DNA of 64,000 bases from Cyclospora cayetanensis (lineage: Eukaryota > Apicomplexa > Conoidasida > Eucoccidiorida > Eimeriidae), in the NCBI RefSeq assembly GCF_002999335.1, contig NW_020312347.1, forward strand, positions 209,774 to 273,773. Reading direction: 5' to 3'. Positions 1-10,760 of this stretch are shown piece by piece (the first letter of the stretch is position 1; every line of letters starts with the position of its first letter). Both the position numbers and the translations under genes were made by a program. The notes under the pieces are model-generated. The model saw nothing but the letters and a program-made list of their open reading frames with translations, made no database searches and had not been told where the DNA came from.

Positions 1-1016
1 GCAGTCGCACGACTCTCCACAGCGGCAGAAGCAGAGACGGGTTTAGCGCAGAGAGAAGCAGAAGAGGCGGAGGACACAAGTAGAAAAGACACTCCCACAA
101 AGGAGATAAGAAAGAGCGGCTCAGGGCAAAGAAGCCTTAAGGAACGCAGCAACGAGCCGTGTAACGAACGGACAAAGTGCCACAAGTCAACAGCACTGCG
201 CCACTGCATGTAGGTAGTATCTTCATATGCTGAAGCTTTCACCTCCGGACCAGAGCCTCTCCTTTTATGACTGGGCAAGAAAAACAGGTTCAGTACAAAT
301 AAGGGATAGAAACCAGACCCTTAAAAAGTTCAAAGGAGGGCCCTAAACACCTCTGGAGAGGTACAAGAGCCAGCACATGACTGCGACCACCTGCAGCAGC
401 TGTAGTGACACCCCAGCCTCCCTGGCCACCAACTATCACTCCTCTCATTTTATTCCAACAGATCATTTATTTTAGAGCATTGCGTGCATAGTGAAACAGA
501 AACTCCTCAGGTATATCAAAATAGAGCTGCGCTGCACCCTCTACAGTCAACGCCACCCATAGAGAGCCTCCCGTTGCTGACGTAAAACAGTGCCTTTTCC
601 AAAAATTATACGGCGGTTTTGCGTCGATTTGAATGTGACACAAATATGGATTCACTCAGTTCGTTCAGCAGACTCAGGAAGACGCCTCTCGCTCCCGTCC
701 CTTTGTACTCAGCACAAACCACAAGCAGTGGCCTCTTGTCTTGCTGAATTACGCAATACGCTGATATCGTCCCTGAAGGGATTCGGAGCACCACACTCAG
801 GCTGTTCGTATGCGAGAGGGGGCAGGCGGGTGTGTGGTGCGAATTTTAGTAGACAGCGCAAATAAATACTTCAATTTAGGGTAGTGCAGGATGCTGGTGC
901 TGCTAATATGTCACTTAGCAGCCCTAGCTCAACAGCCACCGCTTCTTTTGCTGCAATAATGTACAGGGAGGACAAGCCTACAAAACTTCCCAATTCCAGC
1001 CGTACAGAAGCTGCAA
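1..1016. other. intergenic, no gene seen
   Basis: Only short unconserved open frames on both strands. I see no RNA gene, signal peptide or splice-bounded exon that I can support. Confidence 0.5.
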
Positions 1017-1967
1017 CTTACCCTATGACAGTTGCATTAGGAAGCGAGTGTAGCGGGCCAGGCTGTATGTTGAGCGCTTTCTACTACTTTGGTATCCAAG
1101 CACAAGTGGACAGTATACAAATTGGCTTGTCAGCTCGTATCTCGCACTACCTGCAGCGTACTGCTAGCTCGAAAACATAAAGATGCAACGTTGCGTCCGT
1201 CCCTGTGCTCTAGAGGCTCTCTGCCTGTTGTTTTTCTGAATCATCGGAAAGCGTAAAATGCAAAACTACGCCCAAATACACGAGCTGTAATTTTCTTTTC
1301 TCGTCGGGAATATGAGGGGCACGGGCAGAAGAAGGAGGGTCTTGTTTTAGAAACACTACAACATTCTCCAAAGTTTGCGTGCAATCAGGGGCAAAGTGCC
1401 TTTTTACGGAGCGCTCTAACCGAGGGAACGGCGGACATACCAAGCTTTTCTTGGGCGTCCCTTCGTAGGCTCAATTGTAGATACAGTACAGGCCGTACAG
1501 GTGATTCGAACAACTGTGCCTTTCACACTGTGCCTTTCCGCTAGGTGCCAGATACATAATGGGCGCTTTCCTTTACGACGGTTGCTTCTCCCGTACCCCT
1601 CCGTCGAGAGTCTCGACACAGAGGCACCGAGCGCCTGACTCAGAGCAAACTTTGGAGAATGTTATAGAGTGTTTTCATAACGCTCCATCGCACTCCTGCC
1701 CGTGCCCCTCATGATTCCCGACACGAGAAAAGGAGAACAGCCAGTATTCATGGGCGCAGTTGCGCCTTTTACGCATTCCAATTATTCACAGCCACATGCA
1801 GAGAGTCTCTGGACCACAGAGATGGACGCAACGTTGCGTCTTTGCGTATTCGAGCCAGCAGTACACTGCAGGAAGTACGATATACGAACGGGCGAGCCAA
1901 TTCGTTCACCATTCACTTGTACTTGGCTACTGAGGCAATCGGAAGCGCTCAACGCATAGGGTAACCT
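1017..1967. repeat. 0.95 kb imperfect inverted repeat (foldback/MITE-like)
   Basis: The left arm (about 1017-1390) reappears as reverse complement in the right arm (about 1640-1967). Matching landmarks are TTACCCTATG near both outer ends, GATGCAACGTTGCGTCC against GACGCAACGTTGCGTCC, TCGGGAATATGAGGGGCACG against TCGGGAATCATGAGGGGCAC, and near the loop CATTCTCCAAAGTTTGC against its complement. The left arm has about 50 extra bases just inside its outer end. The loop (about 1400-1640) has no recognisable gene. The frames at 884-1180 (+) and 1782-1976 (-) are the two arms read in opposite directions, not genes. A non-autonomous foldback transposon or an old inverted duplication would both fit; I did not see target-site duplications. 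Confidence 0.75.
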
Positions 1968-2770
1968 GCTACACACGATGTTTCGAGAATACTGGAAATG
2001 TTTCTCAGGCCCAACGCGTCGATGGCATTCGGAGTCTCCGTAGTTTGTCTAAGGTCCTTCATTGTTCACTTGTATGCCTGAGTGGGTTTTTTCTTTTCGA
2101 AGACAGTTTTTTGACCAGTGGCAATACAGCTACTGAAACTTCAAATGCCACACTGAAGACGGAAGTGCACGCGGTACGCCCCCTGAAAGCACCAGCCCAC
2201 TATATGAGTCCTCTGTATGATAGGGTCCCCTTATTTAAAAGACACCAAATTTGACTCGGCAAGCAAACCTGAGCTGCAGCAAGTGCATGTTTCAAAAGCT
2301 GAAGTTTCCTTTTAGTGTGCGAGGGAAGGAAGGCCTTGACGGTTCCCGCTGTTGCTTGCTGCCTCCTGTGCAGCCTTTAGCAGTGCTCGTGATCTAGTGG
2401 CTGACAGTCCTCCGAATACGCAAATTTTACATGGAATACTGTTTTTATAGTAGACTGAACAAAAATCGGAGCCTGTCAATCCGACTTTCATGAGCTCTAG
2501 GTAAAAGACCAGACTTCTCTAGGCGGCCCACAGAGTTTCGTTCTTGAACTACCTCCTCTTCGCATGAAATGTGCTCACCCCCGAGCGCAGATCCGAGCCG
2601 CTGCAAAAGCACAGCAGGCTGATCGGTGCGTTTTCTTCCGAGCGAGCCAAGGCCCCCTCTGTTTCAATCCCTTGTGTTTCACTTGCCCCGCCGGAGCACT
2701 ACTTTGCGCCACGCGGTGTAACGACACCCTCGCCCGCTCAGATCCCGTAGGCTCCCCGCTCTTGGAAGCA
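1968..2770. other. intergenic, upstream of the SAG-like gene
   Basis: No gene seen. An in-frame ATG at 2564 extends the SAG-like reading frame upstream by 69 codons, but the hydrophobic leader starts at 2771, so 2564-2770 is more likely 5' untranslated. Confidence 0.45.
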
Positions 2771-5054
2771 ATGCGGCCTAGAGGGGGCGTCTTCTTGGCA
2801 GGCGTGCTCGCAGCTCTATCGCAGGTCTTCCTGCTGGCGGATTGTCGCGTTCTCCTCCCGATATCTCTGGCGGGGAGGGCGACGAGTCTCGTCGAGCTGC
2901 GCACCGCAGCAGCGAGTGCACAGCGTGATCAAGGCAGCAACGCTGCCGCGGCGCCAGGGGGCGCCTCGGCCAAGGACGAGGACGAAGATACCTCTGATTC
3001 TGCAGCTGAAGAGTCTCACGCGGAAGGTCAGAGCGCATCGGCTCAGTCGGAGACGCAAGAAAACGACACCGAAGACACAAGCGCAGCCTCCGCCTCCGCC
3101 CCCGCGGCGCAAACAAGCTCCGAGGGAAGCAGTGCAGAAGCTGCACCGGATAGCAGCTCAGAAGGAGGCAACCGACAAGGACCAGCACCAGCAGCAGCAG
3201 CATCCCCAGACGCGCAAGAAAAAAAGGCCTCCCGTGCGGAAGAGCACTCTGCGAGTAAGGACCAGCAAAGTGAATCAGAGGCGGCGAGTGAGAAGTACAG
3301 CCAAAGCAGCGAAGCGGCTGAGTCTCGAACCTCGCAGAGCGCCTCCCAGAGCGCTGCCGACGCAAGCGGATCGCAAGCTTCTCAGAATTCGGCAACGCCC
3401 TCCGCGATGGCGAAGGACGAGGAAGACAGAAAGGCAGAAAAGAAGGTGGATAGTGGTGAAGCCGCTGATGCGGTCCACGGCACCGAACATTCGCAAGCAG
3501 CGCCTGCCGAGGAGGCTGCTCAGGCTGCGGCTGCACCGTCTTTGGAGCGTTTTGCGCATCCAGAGCAATCCTCCACACGGGAGCAAAGCGTTGCGCTGCA
3601 TGAACACGCAGAGTCTGCTGCCCCCCAAGAGGCTGCTGCCGAGCACCCCAGCGCTCTAAGGGTTGAGGAAATCACGGCTCGTGAGTGTGTGTGTGTGTGT
3701 GTGCCACTGGAGTGAAACCGTTTATGCTTCTGCTGCAAACACGTGCAACGTCACACCCATGACAACTAAGATGGTGACTGGCACACACACAGGACTGCTT
3801 TGTCTGGCTCCCCATCTCTGCTTCAGACTGCGTGCTTATGCACAACAAAATCAGGACGGCGCGTCTAGATCAGTGGCCTGACTCTTTAATTGCGGATGAC
3901 ACGCTTTCCGAGGCGGCGCGCTCAAGAGCAAAGGCGTTCATTGCCAACAACTGCAAGAACCCGGATGGCACAGAGCTCGACAGCGTACGACTGCCAGACG
4001 TTTCCTGAGTGTATCGGCCTCTCCTGCGGCAGCCCTTCCGGCTATTAGCCCTGGTGCTGCTGCTAGGAGCAGTCTGACGCATGCACGAAGCGCACTGCTG
4101 CACGTGCCTGACCATCGCGCGACTCATGATACACAGTCCTCATGTACATATACCCCCCTATTTGCACGTGCGGACGCTCACCCGCCAACAGGGCTTCCTC
4201 TCTAATTTCCTTTTGCTGAGCGCTTTACGCAGCTGCAAGAACTAATGATGCCCAAAACAGGAACTGCATGCGACGCACTCAACTACGTCTTTCTCGATGG
4301 CCTCTCCGACCTCGAGTACCCGCAACAAGCTCCTCCCTCCCCTTCGCGAAATCCGCTACCCCCCTCATTGTGCCAGTGCAAAGCCTTTGTCTGCTTGGAG
4401 GTGCTAGAAGGCTGCCTCAGCTGGCAGGCCACCCCATAGCCCGAAGAAGCTGTGCATGCTGCGCGTGTGTGTGACACTCTCTCCAGGAGGGTCGTGAAAG
4501 AGGATTCCCCCGGTACATACACCCCAGGAGACAGCGCCAGCCCCTGGCATTCTGAGAATGCGCAAAAATTCGCTCTCATGCTGTCGGAAACAGGAAAAGC
4601 CGTGGGATGCGCCGCAACCGTTGGCTGTACGGCTGACGTGGTCTTTTGCATGTATTCGCCTGCCTTGTCTGTTGGGGGCACGCCTGTATCGTGAGTGTCA
4701 TCTGGCACGTCTGGAAGTGCAGCGCGTGACTTCCCCCCTCCCCTAGAACTAGCAGAAAAGTAGGTAGCATGCGTGAGGGAGCCGTAGGGCGCTGCTCAGG
4801 AGTGGCATTCTCGCATGAGTTTGCAAGTGCTCAGGTCGCACTACTTCAAGGCTCTTAAAAAGCGGTCCAAGGTAGAAGCCCACGGAGAGGAATTCCTGCC
4901 AGGAGGGGTCGCCGAGCATGAGGTTAAAAGTGTAGCAGGGGCTAGGATTGCACCCAGTGAGTCAAGTGCAACGGTCTCTTATTACACCGCGGCAGTGCCG
5001 GCCGTCGTCTCGTTTCTCGTGCTTGCACTTTCTAGCACAGTGCTTGTCATGTGA
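2771..5054 (+). CDS. SAG-like GPI-anchored surface protein with long Ser/Ala/Glu-rich region (multi-exon)
   Basis: Probable surface antigen of the coccidian SAG type. Exon 1 (2771-3680) has a signal peptide (residues ~1-23) and then about 270 residues rich in Ser, Ala, Glu and Gln. Donor GTGAGT is at 3681. Exon 2 starts at 3869 in matching phase (ITAHQWPDSLIADD). Exon 3 starts at 4233 and has an amphipathic stretch with a cysteine (TGTACDALNYVFLDGL). Exon 4 starts near 4487 and ends at 4690; it carries the cysteine pattern of the family C-terminus (AVGCAATVGC...VFCMYSPAL). Exon 5 (4835-5054) ends in a hydrophobic tail directly before the stop, typical of a GPI attachment signal. The 3680/3869 and 4690/4835 junctions keep phase; the exon 2/3 and 3/4 borders are uncertain. 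The start at 2771 was chosen because it begins the hydrophobic leader. Family assignment rests on pattern only; the long acidic N-terminal part is unlike short canonical SAGs. Confidence 0.7.
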
Positions 5055-5954
5055 AAGCCGCGGAATAGGAAGCAGGAAAAATGAGCACAAACTCTAGGAG
5101 CCACATTTCAATTTCAGTTACACGGCTCATTGGCCAGTCAGCTCCTCCGTGCCCCTCAGCAGCACACTCACACCCCCAAGCTGTACTATTGTTTTGCATC
5201 CAGCGTGAGCGGACGCCCGCTTCTCTCCTTTTGCTGAGGGCCTAGCGCTGCTTCCGACGGCGCTGGTGCGCGCTCTCAGCTGGCGTCTGCTGGGTCACTG
5301 CAGGCTGGCTAGCCGTGAGAAGCGGACAGCAGTTGAAATGTCAACCCTTGTGCGCTAGAACCTATCAGGCTGCCCATGCTTAGGGCGTAAGTGCTAATCC
5401 TCTCTTTGCAGTCACGCTTACGCTTACTTGCCGCACCGGCCAGGCACCTTTCCAAGAAACCTATTTTGGTTCTGCACTATGGCTGTCTGATATCCAGTAG
5501 CATATGCCGTCACGGCACTCAGCCTCCTGCGAAGAAGCGCGCAACATCGTGCGACATGCCCACAAAAGCAGCCGCAAGGTCTTATTTCCACATTCTGGCT
5601 ACTTGAGTGAAAAATGGAACGTGAAGTACAGCACCTGTGTATCTGATGCCCTGGTTTACAGCCTGGAACGAGAGTAAAATGTACAAGGAATAATTGGGAG
5701 GAAAGGCAGCTTCTTCAAATAAAAGAACTGGAGTACCAGTCCTGGTGTTAAGCGCGACTCTGCACTTCACTCAAAGCTAGATGCTCATTGATAGCTGAAA
5801 GACTGGAACGCCGCTGCAGGAGCTTTGGGGGGAAGCATATTTATCGATCCTAGACCTGGGGTGTGCAACTGCACATGCTACCGTGTACTAAAACCAAACT
5901 CTAGAGCGACAGTTTCATATGAATATCAGTCCATAACGCCGATGTATACTCGTA
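5055..5954. other. intergenic, no gene seen
   Basis: Short non-conserved frames only. Confidence 0.45.
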
Positions 5955-6368
5955 TTAGCCTACCTTTGGCCCTCTTTCGACCACAGTCTTCAAAATTTTC
6001 ATCAAATAAGGGATCCGCAGCATCAGCAGAACGAGAGCGAGCAGAGCAGCGACGCCCACCGCAACAGGCGGGGAGAGCACACCTGCTGCGTTTGGAAGCG
6101 TCCGCAGCTCTTCTCGGGACTCCAGAATAAACGGACTCTGCTCAATACTTGCTGTTACTTCCCCCAGAGGGGCAGCACGCTCCCTCGCCTCCTCTGTGTG
6201 CTGATCGGTCTTGCTCTTTGAATCTGGCGTCACTTCAGAGTGGTAAACGAAGTTCGCGTCAGCGATATCCACGACGAGCAACAGGAGAGAAAGTGCCAAG
6301 GGGACAAACACACAGCCCAGCCGCCAAGTGGTGGATTTTGTCTGCCGTTGTGACCCGCCACCCATCAT
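5955..6368 (-). CDS. small secreted single-pass membrane protein, unrecognised
   Basis: A 137-codon frame from the ATG at 6368. Residues ~15-38 form a hydrophobic signal sequence (LGCVFVPLALSLLLLVVDI). A polar, charged stretch of about 55 residues follows, then a second hydrophobic segment (~102-122, rich in Val, Ala, Leu) and a short basic tail (MKILKTVVERGPK). This gives a type I membrane protein layout. The last codons overlap a good splice donor (AAAG|GTAGGC), so the gene may continue into an exon below 5955 that I could not identify. No family recognised; signal plus transmembrane small proteins are common in coccidian secretory organelles, but that is only a guess here. Confidence 0.5.
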   Translation of the reverse strand: MMGGGSQRQTKSTTWRLGCVFVPLALSLLLLVVDIADANFVYHSEVTPDSKSKTDQHTEEARERAAPLGEVTASIEQSPFILESREELRTLPNAAGVLSPPVAVGVAALLALVLLMLRIPYLMKILKTVVERGPKVG

Positions 6369-7799
6369 CGGTTTCTCAGATATAGGCTAGCTGATACATT
6401 CTGCTTGGTTTAGCCGCTGGAAGCTAAACCATTTGAATGACCAAGGAATGCTTTTAAATACGAAATAAAACCCATTATTAAAGCACAGGAGCTGGCTACA
6501 ACAAGAGGATTTTTATGCTAATGATCAGCAGGCATGGGGGGCTGCTGCGCGTTCGTTCGCAGTGGCACATTTAGGCAATCATTGTTTCAACGTGGCTTCC
6601 TAGTTAAGTCTCTATGCAAGAGGTTGATTTTGCTGAATTATGGCTAGCCATTTCGTTTTGTATGATTGCCAATGCAGCTTGTGGAAGCATAAGGGTTTAG
6701 TCAAGACTGGAAATCACAGGAGAGATCGCCGATGCTGAGGCATCTACTACTACACTAAGGAAAATGACTCCATTTGCCCTGAGTTTAAAGGGTAACACTA
6801 TCTGTCAGAACTTAGGTCTTCATGTGTCATGTGCGAATTTCCAGGCATTGCTTGTGTTTCCTTAGTGTTGGAAGATGCAACCACGCAAGTGGACGAAATC
6901 AATCCATATTCTCTGCATTTTTATTCTCTCCACGATGCGAATGCTGGGTGGAGGAAGCGTGCTTCTGGCCAACCCTAATTTCAGATTCCAGTCATAGAGG
7001 CTGCGGCGTTGAGAGTACACATCACTGGGCGTCTCCAGCACCGAAACCGGGTGCGTAGCAATATGGCGCATTCCATTTTATTGGCTTTCACACGAGCTCG
7101 TTTTCATTGCACAGTGATGAATCCATGCGCATTTTTTCCTATTGAGTCTGAACAGTGGTGTGGTGAAGCGACAGGCAAGCACAACGATTGCACGCCCATG
7201 TTCATTAGTTATTGAAATAAATGTCTAGGTATTTAGGCAGCCCCACGCAAGCTTAACCAGAGAACCATGGTAAAAGCACATTCCTTTTCTTCCCCTTTCA
7301 TATTTCTAATCCATGTTGGTTCCGCCTTCAGGGGGATTCTCCTGAAAGCATCTCTCAATCGCTAGTAATTTTTGAGCATTCCGATATCGCTACGTTCCAT
7401 CTGAGCTCTCAGTAGGGCGACACTCAACTCCCGGGTTCATTAGACCTTTATACGAAGTTATCGAGTATTTCTGAGAACAACTCTCTCGTTAGTATGCTCG
7501 CACCTCGCGGATTTTTCTATCTTAGGGGAGCAATACCCCACAGCTAGAATGTGTTAGCCTAGCTGCATCCTCCAGGCATCTGAGCATTCATAGCGTAAAT
7601 GTACGTACCACCTAGCAAACACAAACATAACAGTGCGTCTTTGTAAATTTATATACGGCAAGGCAAACCAATCAACCTATCGCTTCATATTTGTTGTTTA
7701 TGCATAACGAATGCTGTAGAAAACGCGACAGCCATAGGTTGGACCCCCACATCTCTTCGGCGGTTCAGGAACCACACACACACTCATGTTTCCGCGTCT
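6369..7799. other. intergenic, AT-richer, no gene seen
   Basis: No splice-bounded exon or domain recognised. The right part may be terminal sequence of retroelement copy A. Confidence 0.4.
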
Positions 7800-9082
7800 G
7801 TCCCTCTGAACAAACTTCATGCAGTACAGACAAAGACGTTTCGCCATATCTCCACTCTTCCGGAAGGCTGAGGCGAAAAACAGAGCAAGTGAGAAGGACA
7901 AATGTGTGGATCAACCGCTACATGGATATTGAACAAAAGATACCCACACTAGGTATTAGCAAACCAGGGACCAAACCAACATGCCTGCGGTGTTGCAATG
8001 GCTCCTAAAGATACGCACTAGCTTGCCAGTGCGTGCATGCCTCATAAAGCGGCCTCTCCATGACAAATATAGTCGACGCATGCAGAGTTCTCGAATTTAT
8101 GGCTCCAACAGAAAGCTTACGGAAGGATGTAGAGGGAACATATCTGAGAAAGCCTGCTCATAAATCGTAGTTTAAAGAATACCATATGATTAATGCACTA
8201 AGCATAGAGGACACTGTAACAAACGGTGGCTTTGAAAGCAATGTGCAAACATAAAATTTGCTATCTCCGGCAGAGCATAAGCCGAGTACGAACAAAAACT
8301 AAGGAACTCGACGAAGCCCTTCAATGTTGACTAGCGGTTAAACGATTCAAAGCCGTAAATTCTAGTTCAGTCAACGAAGTCAGCAATCGACTTATTGTCG
8401 ACTACTTAGTTTGGCGATCCCCAGACCCTATTTACTGGAACCAATTGCTAGTGTTATCTTCGTGCTCAGTAGTCCTAGTCTGGCAGTTCTACGGTTCCCA
8501 GTGGATCGTCTACCTCCAGAAAGATTACTCGCCTGCGCAACAAAGTCCGTGAAAACTTGGGAAGTCTGGAAATAGTTTTAAATGCCAAAATTGATGGTTC
8601 TGGGTTGCCTCCAGCTTTAGGGGGATCAAAAGAAGAAGACTATTGAGGTGAGACTGGGCAACTCTTTTTCAGCCACCTGGTCACAAGTCTTTTATGTCAT
8701 TAGCTTCTTATCCTGGTAAGTCAGCAGGCTTCCTGAGTTGCACCAGATCTCCAGGCTCGAAAGGCACAACTCACTGCCGCTTATAATTCCGCGCTTCTTT
8801 GTCGTAACCCTTTTACATGCCGTGGCATATAATGGCCACCTGTAATTGCAATGCTTCCACCACTAGGAGTAGGTGCTAACCCCCGACCACCGGGTCTAGG
8901 CCCGTAGTGAGAAGGGGCTCCGCAGTGTGGATTCGGGATGTGAGAGCAGCAGCGGTAGCAGATTATACTGCTGCATTGAGAATCCACACAGCAGCTGGAA
9001 GAAGCTGAAGTCAAGAACTTGCCTATTCCTAGAATAGCGTCCCACATACTGCAAAAGAGTGCGGTATGAGTGTGCTGAATGT

Positions 9083-9481
9083 TCACATGCTTGGGAGTGA
9101 TTCGCAGTGGTTAAAGTGTAGGCGGTTCATGAAGGCACGGCAGCATGCACGAACTAGCTTCAAATTCCTATTCCTAGTGATTCTCCTGAATAAAGTCTGA
9201 AGGTTTTGGACATTGAACAAAGATAACTGGGTGGCTTCCCGAACCACGACAGCGGCCAAGAAAGGGTTGAAATGTGCATGTTGGCTGAGTCTGTCTACAT
9301 CGACATAGATGCTATATAACCCCTTCCTATGTGACAGTTTGACAATACATTCCACAGTCATATTATTCCAAGTCCTTTCAGGAAACATGAAGATTTGCAA
9401 AAGGCCGGTTAAAGAGAATTGCGGGGCCAGCCACTCGCAACCTGGGCATGACATTGCACCTGGCTCTTCAGCACAGCGCAT
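9083..9481 (-). pseudogene. Ty3/gypsy integrase core remnant (copy A)
   Basis: The frame keeps the region joining the zinc-binding domain to the catalytic core: CPGC, PERTWNNMTVE, then IYVDVDRLSQHAHFNPF, the equivalent of the widely conserved VVDRxSKxAHF block. The first catalytic Asp falls within it (VDVDR). The frame then drifts and the remaining catalytic residues are not recognisable. Confidence 0.8.
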
Positions 9482-10375
9482 CCCAGGTCACCAGAATATT
9501 CAAAGCTAATCCAGTGTAGCCCGATTCCCGCTATGGCCTGAAAGAACATGATGGTATGCTTAGCGCGAAACGGCACTGCACAGGGAAGTGGGGATACAAA
9601 AGCGACGGAAACCCGCTTTGTTCCGGACCACAGTAGGTCATCTTTATGTCGAGTAGGCTGTTGACTCGTGTAAACGGTTAGCTAATTCGCCAAGATAAGG
9701 TATCAGGCTTCGATGCTTCGCAGCAGTCTGTTCAGGGAACTGGCGTCAACGCACATGCCCCATCTCCCGTCTTTTTCCAGCACACACCTCAAGCTGTGCT
9801 CAAAGGCCCTTTTAATTTTTCGTTTTGAGCATATCACCCGCCTGCTAGTCTATCTCCTTCTCATTCTGTGGGAGCTTTTGTCACGCGGTTAATACGAATT
9901 TCGGCTGACCCACGGACTAGCTTGATACTGTGCTGTGGATGACTAGCAGGTTGCTTGGCTGCTGGCAGGTGGTCACTATTTAGTACATCCAGAAACTCCT
10001 TGTAAGTTGCTTGCCTACATCTGCTGCTTCTTTCCTGAATGTTCAATCAACCTCTTTATTCGAGAACCAGTTACAGATTCGCTAAGACGGGATGCATGCT
10101 CAGTACCGTCATCTCTTACTGCTCTGCCCAGCTACCCACGTGAAGCCTCAACCTCGCCTCGTTACAATATTGACTCTTCCCCGCTCACTGCAGATGACCT
10201 TCGCGTCTTTACGGTTGTCAGAATTTGCTTCTTTCCGGCGCTTCCAGGAAGCCTAGCCTCCGCACCGCGCACCTGTGGCCGTATGCATGCCTCGCGTTGG
10301 GCCACTCATGGAATATGTCGGATTACACCACGATGCACGGGTCCAACAAATTTCACTGACAACGCCAATAGAGCC

Positions 10376-10612
10376 TTACCCTGAGCTGGAGTAAAAGTAA
10401 CCTGCCGTATCCTTGCCAATGGCTGCGCTGTGCCGCCCGTCAGCAAACCTGAGTCTTGGGGATTCGGCTAACGAGTGCATAGAAACATTGCATTTTGGTG
10501 CCCTGTCCTCAAATAGTATATAAACTTCGCTATTTGTGTCCAGTAACGCTGACAGCTCTTGGCCATCAAAATGAAGTCCTCCCCCCAAAATTGCCCTGCT
10601 TTGGGTTCTCAA
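10376..10612 (-). pseudogene. Ty3/gypsy aspartic protease remnant (copy A)
   Basis: Uninterrupted 78-codon stretch with the retropepsin core ALLDTNSEV, where Asn replaces the Gly of the usual DTG triad. This change should inactivate the enzyme. The downstream ADGRH matches the flap-side ADG typical of gypsy proteases. It lies directly upstream (minus-strand sense) of the RT N-terminus. Confidence 0.75.
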
Positions 10613-10760
10613 CTGTGACTGATTCCCCTGTAGGACCCTTCATTGTGTCACAACCTGCGCGTAGGGCGTGCCATCTTCTTTACATGCCTTCCCTGCTTGC
10701 CAAGATGCCTGCTTCTTGTTAGCCTAGTTTGGTTGTTCAAGCTCTTTGCCTTTTGCGTGC

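Larger units (their letters stand above)
7800..10760 (-). mobile_element. decayed Ty3/gypsy retrotransposon, copy A
   Basis: Read on the minus strand the order is that of a Ty3/gypsy pol gene. A zinc-knuckle-like remnant (near 10700, GKQGRHVKK) leads into an aspartic protease (10376-10612; ALLDTNSEV in place of LLDTGSE, then RFADGRH). The reverse-transcriptase N-terminus follows (9861-10046; FLDVLNSDHLPAAKQP...HSIKLV), then a second RT motif near 9730-9780 (DGRWGMCVDASSLN). Integrase is at 9083-9481 (PERTWNNMTVECIVKL, then IYVDVDRLSQHAHFNPF) and its C-terminal part at about 8720-8850 (FEPGDLVQLRKPADLPG). Frameshifts and stops break it throughout. Only about 0.3 kb separates the RT start from integrase, so most of RT and RNase H is deleted. 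The 7800-8460 end is included because it matches copy B at equal spacing. No LTRs found. Confidence 0.85.

Noticed and set aside
884..1180. 98-codon plus-strand frame
   Set aside because: It lies in one arm of the inverted repeat; the other arm does not keep the frame.
2778..3659. Long antisense and shifted Arg/Pro/Gln-rich frames
   Set aside because: Shadows of the repetitive Ser/Ala/Glu exon of the SAG-like gene.
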